Of a DNA stretch of 64,000 bases, positions 1 to 7,522 are shown one piece after another. The position numbers and the translations under genes are program-made. Location of the stretch: contig NZ_CP121196.1 of the NCBI RefSeq assembly GCF_039994875.1, positions 5,518,001 through 5,582,000 on the forward strand, in the 5' to 3' direction. This DNA comes from Telmatobacter sp. DSM 110680. Its GTDB lineage: Bacteria > Acidobacteriota > Terriglobia > Terriglobales > Acidobacteriaceae. Within the stretch, counting starts at the first letter, position 1. Each line of letters begins with the position of its first letter. The notes under the pieces were generated by a model. That model did not search any database. It was not told where the DNA came from and saw only the letters and a program-made list of their open reading frames with translations.

Positions 1-228
1 CTCCTGCCCGCATCGCCCGTAACGCGCCTCAACATTGGCGCCGATAACAGCCAGGCGCGCAGCCGTATTCTCCGCTACACCACCCCCTTCAGCCTCGCGG
101 GAGTTCCGGTAGTGACCGTTCCCTGCTCCGTCGGCGGCATCCAACTCGCCGCCTCGCGCGAAAACGATGAAAGCCTCCTCGCGTTCTCCGCACGCATAGG
201 ATCGCAGCGGAGAAGCAACACTGCGTAG
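1..228 (+). CDS. Amidase, C-terminal fragment (gene runs off the left edge)
   Basis: The reading frame is open from base 1 to the TAG at 226-228 and gives 75 residues. It matches the end of amidase-signature hydrolases: a PFSLAGVPVVTVPC stretch, then GGIQLAA, then a DESLLAFSARIG helix. In this family the region packs against the Ser-Ser-Lys catalytic core, which must lie outside the window, so the substrate cannot be told. The last ten residues are unstructured. The assignment to the amidase superfamily is good; a GatA-like role is not supported because no core is visible. Confidence 0.7.
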   Translation, partial: LLPASPVTRLNIGADNSQARSRILRYTTPFSLAGVPVVTVPCSVGGIQLAASRENDESLLAFSARIGSQRRSNTA

Positions 229-371
229 TCAGACAAACACTCGACCACAGTTGCGGCGAAGCATTCGACCGCCAACGGTCTGCAGTGGAACGCAAAAGAA
301 TCCTGCACTTTTATTCCGATATGCCTCTACAATCCGTTACGGCGCACGAACACAAATCAGAGGGTGTGAGA

Positions 372-698
372 ATGGCGAAGAAAACGATAGTCGATAAGGC
401 TGGGGAGACGGTAGGCGTAGGGATCGCGATGGCATCGGACGTGGCGGGCGCCGTCAAAACCGCAGTTGGCGGGGCGATGGCTGCAGTTTCCGAGATACTC
501 AAAAAAGAACCTACCGCCAAAACTGCAAAACCAGCCGCAAAGAAAGCCAAGGCGAAGAAGGCTGCCAAAAAAGTGCCTGCCAAAAAGTCGCCGGCTAAAA
601 AGGACTCGAAACCAGCTGCCGGCAGGAAGACTGCTACCAAAAGGGCCGCCAAAAGATCCATAAAGAAGTCAGTAAAGAGGGCAGGCCGCCAGCGGTGA
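372..698 (+). CDS. Lys/Ala-rich histone H1-like protein
   Basis: A protein of 108 residues. Residues 1-45 form an Ala/Val/Gly-rich amphipathic segment, and residues 50-108 are almost entirely Lys, Ala, Pro, Arg and Ser with AAKK and PAKK repeats. This composition is typical of bacterial histone-H1-like, DNA-condensing tails, so nucleoid or nucleic-acid binding is likely but inferred from composition only. The start is the ATG at 372, just after GAGGGTGTGAGA; upstream in-frame codons are possible but give no recognisable extension. It stands alone, 33 bp before a YdeI-like gene on the same strand. Confidence 0.7.
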   Translation: MAKKTIVDKAGETVGVGIAMASDVAGAVKTAVGGAMAAVSEILKKEPTAKTAKPAAKKAKAKKAAKKVPAKKSPAKKDSKPAAGRKTATKRAAKRSIKKSVKRAGRQR

Positions 699-731
699 GA
701 TTTGCTGATCATCCAATCTTGAGGTGACAGT

Positions 732-983
732 ATGACGACGGTTCGAGTCACCGGAGGCGTGGTTCATGACCTTCCGGCTGATCTCCGAAAGGCACTCGCG
801 TCCGACGAAGAGGCATTAGCTGCTTGGGAAGACATAACGCCGCTAGCCAGAAACGAGTGGATCTGCTGGACCATATCCGTCAAAAAACCTGAGACCAGGC
901 GCCAGCATGTCGAAAGGGTCTGCTCGGAGCTCAAAGAAGGGATGCGGCGACCGTGTTGCTGGCCCGGCTGCCCGCATCGATGA
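732..983 (+). CDS. YdeI/OmpD-associated family protein
   Basis: An 83-residue protein preceded by the ribosome site GAGGTGACAGT. It shows the hallmark of the YdeI/OmpD-associated (bacteriocin-protection) family: a short N-terminal domain (DLPADLRKALASDEEALAAW) and then TPLARNEWICWTISVKK, an ETRRQHVERVCSELKEG helix and a CCWPGCPHR tail. Family members are small cytoplasmic proteins linked to envelope stress, but no biochemical activity is established. It may be co-transcribed with the Lys/Ala-rich gene upstream. Confidence 0.8.
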   Translation: MTTVRVTGGVVHDLPADLRKALASDEEALAAWEDITPLARNEWICWTISVKKPETRRQHVERVCSELKEGMRRPCCWPGCPHR

Positions 984-1123
984 GCTTGCTTCGCTTCAAT
1001 GCCTGCCTGATCGTTCCGGTGTCAACACCAAAGGTCTCGCGGCTCGGGTTAAACCAATCCATTTAAAAGGAATAGACCTTCGACTGATTTGCTGAAACTG
1101 TGGACTTTTCAAAAAATTCCGCC

Positions 1124-1903
1124 TCAAATCTGCGAAGCGGCCAGTGGACTCAGCACCAGGTTGGTGATGTTGCTGACGATCGCTTCAAACGCAAACCGCG
1201 GATCAGCTGACAGCTTCTTCCACGCGGGATCGTTGCGAAATACATTCCACTTCGCATCCATATCTGCGGAGTCCGCAAAACTGAGCATGTAAGTGAGACT
1301 GGGCATACGCTGCCCGATAAGCGTATCGCCGAAGAACACCATTTGAAATCCAGCGTTCTTGAATATCTCGAACTCACCGGAGTGAAACATCTGAACCTTG
1401 ACGATGTGATCCCGATAGCTGGGACTCTCATAAGTGCGAAGCTGGAAGATCCGCTTCCCCTTCGCGGGGGGCGTAATCCGCGGCCAGCCTTCGAACGCAA
1501 CCAGCAGAGACGAGTCCATCCGTAGAAAGGCGGGCGAAGATGCGGGCGCGCTCCAGAAAGGCTCGGCGGCTTTCACATAGTCAGTGTCGAGATTCAGTTC
1601 CAGCTCAAGCGCCCCCGCTATTGCGGGCTCGTGAGTGGGAATGAGCACGTAGAACGTAGGTGTCTCCGGGCCAATATCGAGCCGGAACGCGCCCACTGGT
1701 CCAGTCCGTTTTGCCAGTGCGGGGATAAGCGCGTCGCTGATGTACTTCTCCGTCATCGCCACTTGCGGACCAGTTTGCAGGGTGTACCGGCGCAGGTGGT
1801 AAAACTCGCGCGGCCGCGTGACGGAACCCTGCTGTCCTGAAGCGGATGAAACGGCGAGCGCTGAAGAAGCGAGAGATGAGGCTAGAAACTTGCGGCGATC
1901 CAT
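1124..1903 (-). CDS. Tat-exported NIPSNAP family protein
   Basis: The protein has 259 residues. It starts with a twin-arginine signal (MDRRKFLASSLASSALAVSS) and continues with FYHLRRYTLQTGPQ, which begins the first NIPSNAP ferredoxin-like domain. A second half (RIFQLRTYESPSYRDHIVKVQMF) ends in a WNVFRNDPAWKKL motif typical of the family. NIPSNAP proteins are dimeric alpha+beta-barrel proteins of unclear function. The start at 1903 has GGAG seven bases upstream; a GTG two codons earlier is also possible. It lies 41 bp downstream of the cytosine deaminase gene on the same strand and may share its transcript. Confidence 0.82.
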   Translation of the reverse strand: MDRRKFLASSLASSALAVSSASGQQGSVTRPREFYHLRRYTLQTGPQVAMTEKYISDALIPALAKRTGPVGAFRLDIGPETPTFYVLIPTHEPAIAGALELELNLDTDYVKAAEPFWSAPASSPAFLRMDSSLLVAFEGWPRITPPAKGKRIFQLRTYESPSYRDHIVKVQMFHSGEFEIFKNAGFQMVFFGDTLIGQRMPSLTYMLSFADSADMDAKWNVFRNDPAWKKLSADPRFAFEAIVSNITNLVLSPLAASQI

Positions 1904-1944
1904 GGGCACTCTCCAGAAAATTCAAATAGCGTCAGCAGATCAAG

Positions 1945-2403
1945 CTATTCTTCTCCGATATCTTCGTTCCAGATCTCCGGGTGTTCTGCGATGTAGGCTT
2001 CCAGCAGTTCCCGGCACTCCCGGCTATCGAGATCGATGACCTCAACGCCATTTTCGCGCAGCCAGTCAATCCCGCCGGAGAATGTCCGGCTCTCGCCGAC
2101 CACCAGCGTGCCAATATGAAATTGGCGCACCAGCCCGCTGCAATACCAGCAGGGAGCCAGCGTCGTCACCATCACCAGGTCGCGATAGCTGCGCTGGCGG
2201 CCGGCTCGGCGGAACGCATCAGTCTCCCCGTGCATGCTGGGGTCGCCCTGCTGCACGCGCCGGTTATGCCCGCTGCTGATCAGTTCGCCGGATTTCCTGA
2301 AAATCGCTGCGCCGATGGGAATCCCGCCTTCCATGCGTCCGTAGCGAGCTTGTTCAATCGCCACGGCCAGCATCTCGTCGTAAGTCTTCGTGTTGGTCGG
2401 CAT
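1945..2403 (-). CDS. Cytosine deaminase, yeast Fcy1 type
   Basis: A 152-residue zinc deaminase of the CDA fold. The zinc site is clear: HGETDA supplies His and the catalytic Glu, and APCWYCSG supplies the two Cys. The C-terminal helix ends with AEHPEIWNEDIGE, a signature of the fungal-type cytosine deaminases and their bacterial relatives rather than of TadA or guanine deaminases. The predicted reaction is cytosine to uracil plus ammonia (pyrimidine salvage) in the cytoplasm. It is divergent from the MerR gene across a 320-bp gap. Confidence 0.85.
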   Translation of the reverse strand: MPTNTKTYDEMLAVAIEQARYGRMEGGIPIGAAIFRKSGELISSGHNRRVQQGDPSMHGETDAFRRAGRQRSYRDLVMVTTLAPCWYCSGLVRQFHIGTLVVGESRTFSGGIDWLRENGVEVIDLDSRECRELLEAYIAEHPEIWNEDIGEE

Positions 2404-2723
2404 GGTTGACGATCATACGGGACGCGGCCGCACCCGGTCGGTGCGTTTCATCTGGTTCTGCCGAAGGGGCATCTGACTTCGAAATATTGTTTTGAAAATA
2501 TTCAAGAATCTTCGAAACCTGGGACACCCAGTTTCGGTCATACATCCTTAAGAATTGTTAAGTCAAAATCAAAGACCTTCTTATTGATTCGCGCTATGTA
2601 ATTCAAAAAATAGATCATTGCGGAATCCCATCGGATTTTCATTTTGGCCAATGCAGTCAGCTAGCCCAAAACCGCTCGCAACTCTGTTGACTGTGAGCGC
2701 GCTCAAAGATGTAGGTTGAATTT
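2404..2723. promoter_or_regulatory. Divergent intergenic region, deaminase / MerR
   Basis: No gene is seen. Bases 2540-2640 are much richer in A+T than the surroundings, as expected for promoters. Two small palindromes are visible: CTTAAGAATTGTTAAG near 2550 and GAGCGCGCTC at 2695-2704. The latter falls inside a TTGACT (2687-2692) / TAGGTT (2712-2717) pair separated by 19 bp, the long spacer typical of MerR-activated promoters. The second box is a poor match and lies only 7 bases before the proposed GTG start, so this is a weak promoter call. Confidence 0.35.
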
Positions 2724-3158
2724 GTGAGAGATGCTGGATACACCATTCGAAGCATGGCAGAGCGGTGCGGAATGACCGCGCACACTCTGCGCTACTATGA
2801 GCGCGTCGGCCTGATTCAGCCGGTTGGACGCGCGCGCAACGGTCATCGTCGCTATTCAGAAGCGGACGAGGCGTGGCTCAATTTCCTGCACTGCATGCGA
2901 GCCACCAACATGTCCATTCGTGAGATGCAGCGCTATGCTCAACTGCGTGAAAAGGGCGATGCGACGTCGCTTGAGCGTCGCAAACTGCTCGAGGATCACC
3001 AGGCCGGTATCGCTGCGCAAATCGGAGAGCTGCAAAAGGCACATGCTCTTCTCACCCACAAGATCGCCAACTACAAGGTGATTGAAGAGCGGACTCGGAT
3101 CGGGGGCCCTCAGGCTGTCGATCAGGAGACAGAGAGCGAACTCGCGACAGCCAGCTAG
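2724..3158 (+). CDS. MerR family transcriptional regulator
   Basis: A 144-residue regulator. Residues 5-70 form the MerR winged helix: YTIRSMAERCGMTAHTLRYYERVGLI, then RRYSEADEAWLNFLHCMRATNMSIREM. A dimerising coiled coil (residues 80-125) follows. There are no metal-binding Cys clusters in the C-terminus, so it is closer to the AdhR/YfmP-like branch than to MerR or CueR. The GTG at 2724 is chosen because the domain starts immediately after it. It is followed, on the same strand, by the aldehyde oxidoreductase operon, which it probably controls. Confidence 0.85.
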   Translation: MRDAGYTIRSMAERCGMTAHTLRYYERVGLIQPVGRARNGHRRYSEADEAWLNFLHCMRATNMSIREMQRYAQLREKGDATSLERRKLLEDHQAGIAAQIGELQKAHALLTHKIANYKVIEERTRIGGPQAVDQETESELATAS

Positions 3159-3403
3159 TACCGGCCCGTTCCAGAGCGCCCCTAAGGCCATCTGATACGA
3201 GGTTTGGCGGGGAATAGGCCTGATATGTGATTGGTTGCCCAGGCCCGACTTGCGTAAGCTCAAAACCCCGTTTCCCACATATAAGGGGATTTGGTTAGGA
3301 TATCGGCACGGCGCTTCCCCAGGGTTGGGACGTTTCCCTTGCTCGTATGCGCCGGCTTGCTCAAGAAAACTCGAACTCAGTCCTGTCTCTAGGAGGTCGA
3401 CCT

Positions 3404-4129
3404 GTGGCAGACAATATAGATACGCGCTTTAGCCATCTGCGCTCACACACCCCTCAAAACACCAAGAATAATTTTGCGCCCGATCAGCAGTCTGTTGATC
3501 TCGAGCCACTGACGGAATCTGAATCGGCGGGCAAACGCGGATTCAGCCGGCGGTCTTTCTTGTCAGGTCTGGGAGCCGCAGGCGTACTCGCTGGCGCGGC
3601 GCCCTTGGCGAATGCCGCTCCAGTGCTTGAGCCCGCATCGCAAGAACAAGCAGAAACCGGCGGTACGGGCAACGTCACCCTGCGCATCAATGGCAAGGAC
3701 TTCACCCTGCGCAACCTCGACCCGCGAGCAACTCTGCTCGACACGCTTCGCGAGCGCATTCATCTCACCGGAACCAAGAAGGGCTGCGATCACGGGCAGT
3801 GCGGTGCCTGCACGGTTCACGTCAACGGACGCCGCGTGAATAGTTGTCTTTCGTTTTCTGTCATGCACGAGGGCGACGAGATCACGACCATCGAAGGTGT
3901 CGGACAACCGGGAAATCTACACGCCATGCAGGCAGCCTTTGTGGAGCACGACGGCTACCAGTGCGGCTACTGCACCAGTGGCCAGATCATGAGCGCGGTG
4001 GCACTTTTGAAAGAGCCGATCGGTCCATCAGACGAAGACATCAAGCACGCAATGGCGGGCAATATCTGCCGGTGCGGCGCCTACACCAACATTGTGGCCG
4101 CGGTGCGGCAAGTCCGGTCCCGCGCATAG
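3404..4129 (+). CDS. paoA: Periplasmic aldehyde oxidoreductase, [2Fe-2S] subunit (PaoA/YagT-like)
   Basis: A 241-residue iron-sulfur subunit of the xanthine oxidase family. After about 45 variable residues comes a Tat signal (RRSFLSGLGAAGVLAGAA). The plant-ferredoxin-like [2Fe-2S] domain follows with CDHGQCGACTVHVNG plus a downstream Cys. The second, helical [2Fe-2S] domain carries CGYCTSGQIM and CRCGAY. The GTG at 3404 is preceded by AGGAGG with 7-base spacing and is preferred over an upstream GTG. First gene of the operon. The N-terminus before the Tat motif is longer than usual (about 44 residues), so a later start is not excluded. Confidence 0.88.
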   Translation: MADNIDTRFSHLRSHTPQNTKNNFAPDQQSVDLEPLTESESAGKRGFSRRSFLSGLGAAGVLAGAAPLANAAPVLEPASQEQAETGGTGNVTLRINGKDFTLRNLDPRATLLDTLRERIHLTGTKKGCDHGQCGACTVHVNGRRVNSCLSFSVMHEGDEITTIEGVGQPGNLHAMQAAFVEHDGYQCGYCTSGQIMSAVALLKEPIGPSDEDIKHAMAGNICRCGAYTNIVAAVRQVRSRA

Positions 4130-4171
4130 CCAGGCGCACGGTTGGATTGGACTGACGAAAAGGGAGAGATC

Positions 4172-5161
4172 ATGGAAACCTTCAGCTACGTCAAAGCTCC
4201 GAGCATCGACAAAGCACTGGCGAGCGCAAGCCAGGCAAAGTTTATTGCGGGCGGCACCACGCTGGTAGACCTGATGAAGCTAAGCGTGGAAAAGCCGAAG
4301 ACACTGGTCGACATCAATCTTCTGCCCTTAGACAAGATCGAGAAGTTGCCGGATGGTGGACTACGAATCGGCGCAATGGTGCGCAATTCGGATCTCGCGT
4401 GGAATGCTGACGTTCAAAAGTCCTACGCCGTTCTGTCTGAAGCGATTCTCTCCGGCGCTTCGCCGCAGTTACGCAATATGGCTACGACGGGCGGCAATCT
4501 ACTGCAACGCACGCGCTGCGCGTACTTCCGGGAACCCACCGCTGGAATGCCGGGCGGATACGGATGCAATAAGCGCGCGCCGGGAACGGGTTGTGCGGCT
4601 CTCGAAGGCTTCAACCGCACCCATGCAATCCTCGGCACGAGCGAGCACTGCATTGCGACACATCCTTCCGACATGTGCGTGGCCATGGCCGCGTTAGAAG
4701 CAGTGATTCACGTTGAAGGCCCTAAAGGAAAAAGGACCATCGCCATCGCGGACTTTCACACGCTACCCGGCGACACTCCTAATATTGAGAATGCACTGGA
4801 AGCCGGCGACCTGATCACCTACGTTGACCTGCCCAAGCCGGTAGAAGGCGCGAAGTCAACTTACCTGAAGCTCCGTGATCGCGCCAGCTACGAGTTCGCC
4901 TTATCGTCGGCGGCGATCGTGGCTCGGGTTGAAGGCGGACATATCCGCTACATCCGCGTCGCCATGGGTGGGGTGGGCACCAAGCCATGGCGCTCCCGCG
5001 AAGCTGAAGCGGCCCTGCTGGGCAAACCTGCAACTGCGGCAACTTTCAAGGCAGCAGCCGAGGCTGCGCTGTCAAAGGCTAAGCCGCAAAAGGACAACGC
5101 GTTCAAAGTAGAACTGGCCAAGCGCTGTTTGGTGCGCTCGCTCAAAACTGCAACTTCCTAG
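4172..5161 (+). CDS. paoB: Aldehyde oxidoreductase FAD-binding subunit (PaoB/YagS-like)
   Basis: A 329-residue FAD subunit. KFIAGGTTLVDLMKL is the pyrophosphate-binding loop of the CO dehydrogenase flavoprotein fold, and TTGGNLLQRTRC follows. The insert with Cys in RCAYFRE, GYGCNKR and GTGCAALEG matches the extra [4Fe-4S] site known from the E. coli PaoB subunit. The C-terminal domain (residues 220-325) is the usual flavoprotein cap. The ATG at 4172 has AAAGGGAGAG upstream. The gene is 42 bp from the Fe-S subunit and 21 bp from the first molybdenum subunit, a tight operon. Confidence 0.88.
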   Translation: METFSYVKAPSIDKALASASQAKFIAGGTTLVDLMKLSVEKPKTLVDINLLPLDKIEKLPDGGLRIGAMVRNSDLAWNADVQKSYAVLSEAILSGASPQLRNMATTGGNLLQRTRCAYFREPTAGMPGGYGCNKRAPGTGCAALEGFNRTHAILGTSEHCIATHPSDMCVAMAALEAVIHVEGPKGKRTIAIADFHTLPGDTPNIENALEAGDLITYVDLPKPVEGAKSTYLKLRDRASYEFALSSAAIVARVEGGHIRYIRVAMGGVGTKPWRSREAEAALLGKPATAATFKAAAEAALSKAKPQKDNAFKVELAKRCLVRSLKTATS

Positions 5162-5182
5162 TTGCATTTGAAGGAGATTCAC

Positions 5183-7471
5183 ATGGCGACGGACACACTT
5201 CCCACCCATGCAAGCATCATTGGCTCTGCCGTGCCTCGCATTGACGGCTCCCTGAAGACCAGCGGAACAGCTCGCTACGCGGTCGACCACGATTTTCCAG
5301 GCTTGGTACATGCGGTAGCAGTGCAGGCCACGATCGGCAGCGGACGCATCCGATCGCTCGACGCTTCGGCGGCGGAAAAAATGCCGGGAGTGCTGCACGT
5401 CTTTCACTACGGAAACATGGAAGGCGTTTACAGGCTTTTTCCGCATGAAGAAGACGGTACAACGAGTGAGGCCCGGCCGCCTTTTGAGGATGACAAAGTC
5501 TATTATTGGGGTCAATTTGTAGCTCTCGTGGTAGCGGAGACTTTGGAACAGGCCACTGCGGGCGCCGAGGCTGTGCGCGTGGAATACGACGCCGACAAGC
5601 CGGACGTCCGCACGAAACTCGGCGACGGTTTTACCGGCCAGCGCCAGAGCAGTTGGAAGCGCGGCGATCCCGACCAGGCTCTATCGACCGCTCCCGTAGT
5701 AATCGACCAGACCTATTCCACTCCGGTTGAAACCCACAATCCCATGGAGATGCACGGAACTGTTGCCGTTTGGGATGGCGACAACCTCACACTCTACGAG
5801 TGCTCGCAGGGCGTGGTGAATCATCGCACCGTGATGTCGCAGGCGGTCGGAGTCCCGATTGAGAATGTGCGCGTGATCTCGCGCTTCATCGGGTCCGGTT
5901 TCGGCGGCAAGCTATTCCCGTGGCCGCAATCAACTATGGCAGCAGCCGCGGCTCGCAAGCTGAACCGTCCGGTGAAACTCAGCGTCGATCGCCGCATGAT
6001 GTTCTCCAATGTCGGTCACCGCCCGCGTACCGAGCAGCGTATCCGTCTCGGCGCAACGAAGGATGGCAAACTCACCGCGATTCGCCACGACTTCCTTACG
6101 CAGACTTCGCAGCTCGATGATTTCATCGAACATTGCGGAGAACAGACGCCGTTTCTCTATAGCTGTCCGAATCTTGAAGTGACAACAGGGATGGTGCGGC
6201 GCAACGTTGGCGCACCGGCACCAATGCGCGGGCCTGGCGCGGTGCCGGGATTATTTGCGCTCGAATCGGCATTGAATGAACTCGCCGATAAGCTCAACAT
6301 CGACCCTCTTGAGCTGCGCCTGATGAATGATGCAGAGCGCGACGAAGGCAAGAATCTTCCCTTCTCATCGCGACATCTGAAGGAGTGCTATACCACCGGC
6401 GCTGAAAAGATCGGCTGGAAACAACGCGATTCAAAAATAGGATCGATGCGCCGCAACGGAAAGATCATTGGCATGGGTCTCGCCGGGGCCTCCTGGTCTG
6501 CAGCGCGCATCCCGTGCAATGCGAGTGTCGAGCTATGCGCCAACGGCCGCGTATGCGTTCGCTGCGCCACGCAGGACATCGGCACCGGAACCTATACGAT
6601 TTTTGCGCAGGTGATTCACGCGCAGACTGGCGTGCCACTCGATCGCATCGATGTCTTCCTCGGTGACACTTCATTGCCGGGAGGTCCCACTTCCGGTGGT
6701 TCCATGGCAACGAGCGCCATCCTTCCTGCCGCCACCAGCGCCGTCAATCAGGCCGTCACGCGGCTTCTTCACATCGCGACGTTAACGCCGAAATCACCAT
6801 TCCACGACATGAAGCCCGAAACCCTGGCCGTCTCTAACGGAATGATCTATCCAAAGACAGAGCCGCAAGTAGTCGGCGTTGCCTATCACCCCCATGAACA
6901 ATTGACCGCCAACGGCGTTCCTTTCGAAGAAGTGCTCAAGATGGCAAACGTCAGGGGGCTCATCGCCAACGGAAAAACCAATCCTTCTTCTGAAGATCCC
7001 AAGGCGAAGCAGTACTCTTTGCACTCCTATGGTGCGCACTTTGCCGAGGTTGAATGGGAACCGGATATTGCGCGGCTGCGCGTGAGCCGGATATTCTCCA
7101 TCTTCGATTGCGGTCGCATTATCAACACCAAGGCTGGAACCAATCAGATTCTGGGCGCGGCCGTAATGGGCGTCGGCATGACGCTGTTTGAAGGCACCGT
7201 CTATGATCCGCAACGCGGACAGCCAATCAACGGCAACTTCGCAGATTACCTGGTTTCCACCTGTGCAGACCTTCCCGATCTGGACGTAACGTTTTTAGAC
7301 TATCCCGACCTGATCGTGAATGAATACGGCGCACGCGGCATCGGCGAAATTGGAATGGCAGGCGTAGCCCCCGCCATCACGGCAGCGGTCTACCATGCCA
7401 CGGGGGTCCGTGTCCGCGAACTCCCAGTTCGTATTGAGGATCTGCTGAAATCGGAGATTCGCGAAGTTTGA
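5183..7471 (+). CDS. paoC: Aldehyde oxidoreductase molybdenum-binding subunit, copy 1 (PaoC/YagR-like)
   Basis: A 762-residue catalytic subunit with GSAVPRIDGSLKTSGTARYAVD at the N-terminus, GSGFGGKLFPWP and MRGPGAVPGLFALE in the cofactor-binding middle and GARGIGEIGMAGVAPAI near the end. The Glu in GIGEIG is the conserved general base of this family. The protein binds molybdenum cytosine dinucleotide and oxidises aldehydes to acids; like PaoC it has no signal peptide, so export would depend on the Tat signal of the small subunit. AAGGAG precedes the ATG at 5183. A close paralogue follows directly. Confidence 0.88.
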   Translation: MATDTLPTHASIIGSAVPRIDGSLKTSGTARYAVDHDFPGLVHAVAVQATIGSGRIRSLDASAAEKMPGVLHVFHYGNMEGVYRLFPHEEDGTTSEARPPFEDDKVYYWGQFVALVVAETLEQATAGAEAVRVEYDADKPDVRTKLGDGFTGQRQSSWKRGDPDQALSTAPVVIDQTYSTPVETHNPMEMHGTVAVWDGDNLTLYECSQGVVNHRTVMSQAVGVPIENVRVISRFIGSGFGGKLFPWPQSTMAAAAARKLNRPVKLSVDRRMMFSNVGHRPRTEQRIRLGATKDGKLTAIRHDFLTQTSQLDDFIEHCGEQTPFLYSCPNLEVTTGMVRRNVGAPAPMRGPGAVPGLFALESALNELADKLNIDPLELRLMNDAERDEGKNLPFSSRHLKECYTTGAEKIGWKQRDSKIGSMRRNGKIIGMGLAGASWSAARIPCNASVELCANGRVCVRCATQDIGTGTYTIFAQVIHAQTGVPLDRIDVFLGDTSLPGGPTSGGSMATSAILPAATSAVNQAVTRLLHIATLTPKSPFHDMKPETLAVSNGMIYPKTEPQVVGVAYHPHEQLTANGVPFEEVLKMANVRGLIANGKTNPSSEDPKAKQYSLHSYGAHFAEVEWEPDIARLRVSRIFSIFDCGRIINTKAGTNQILGAAVMGVGMTLFEGTVYDPQRGQPINGNFADYLVSTCADLPDLDVTFLDYPDLIVNEYGARGIGEIGMAGVAPAITAAVYHATGVRVRELPVRIEDLLKSEIREV

Positions 7472-7522
7472 TGATATTTGAGAGCCAATTTTGGAACGCA
7501 TAAGCACGAAGGGCAGGCAAGC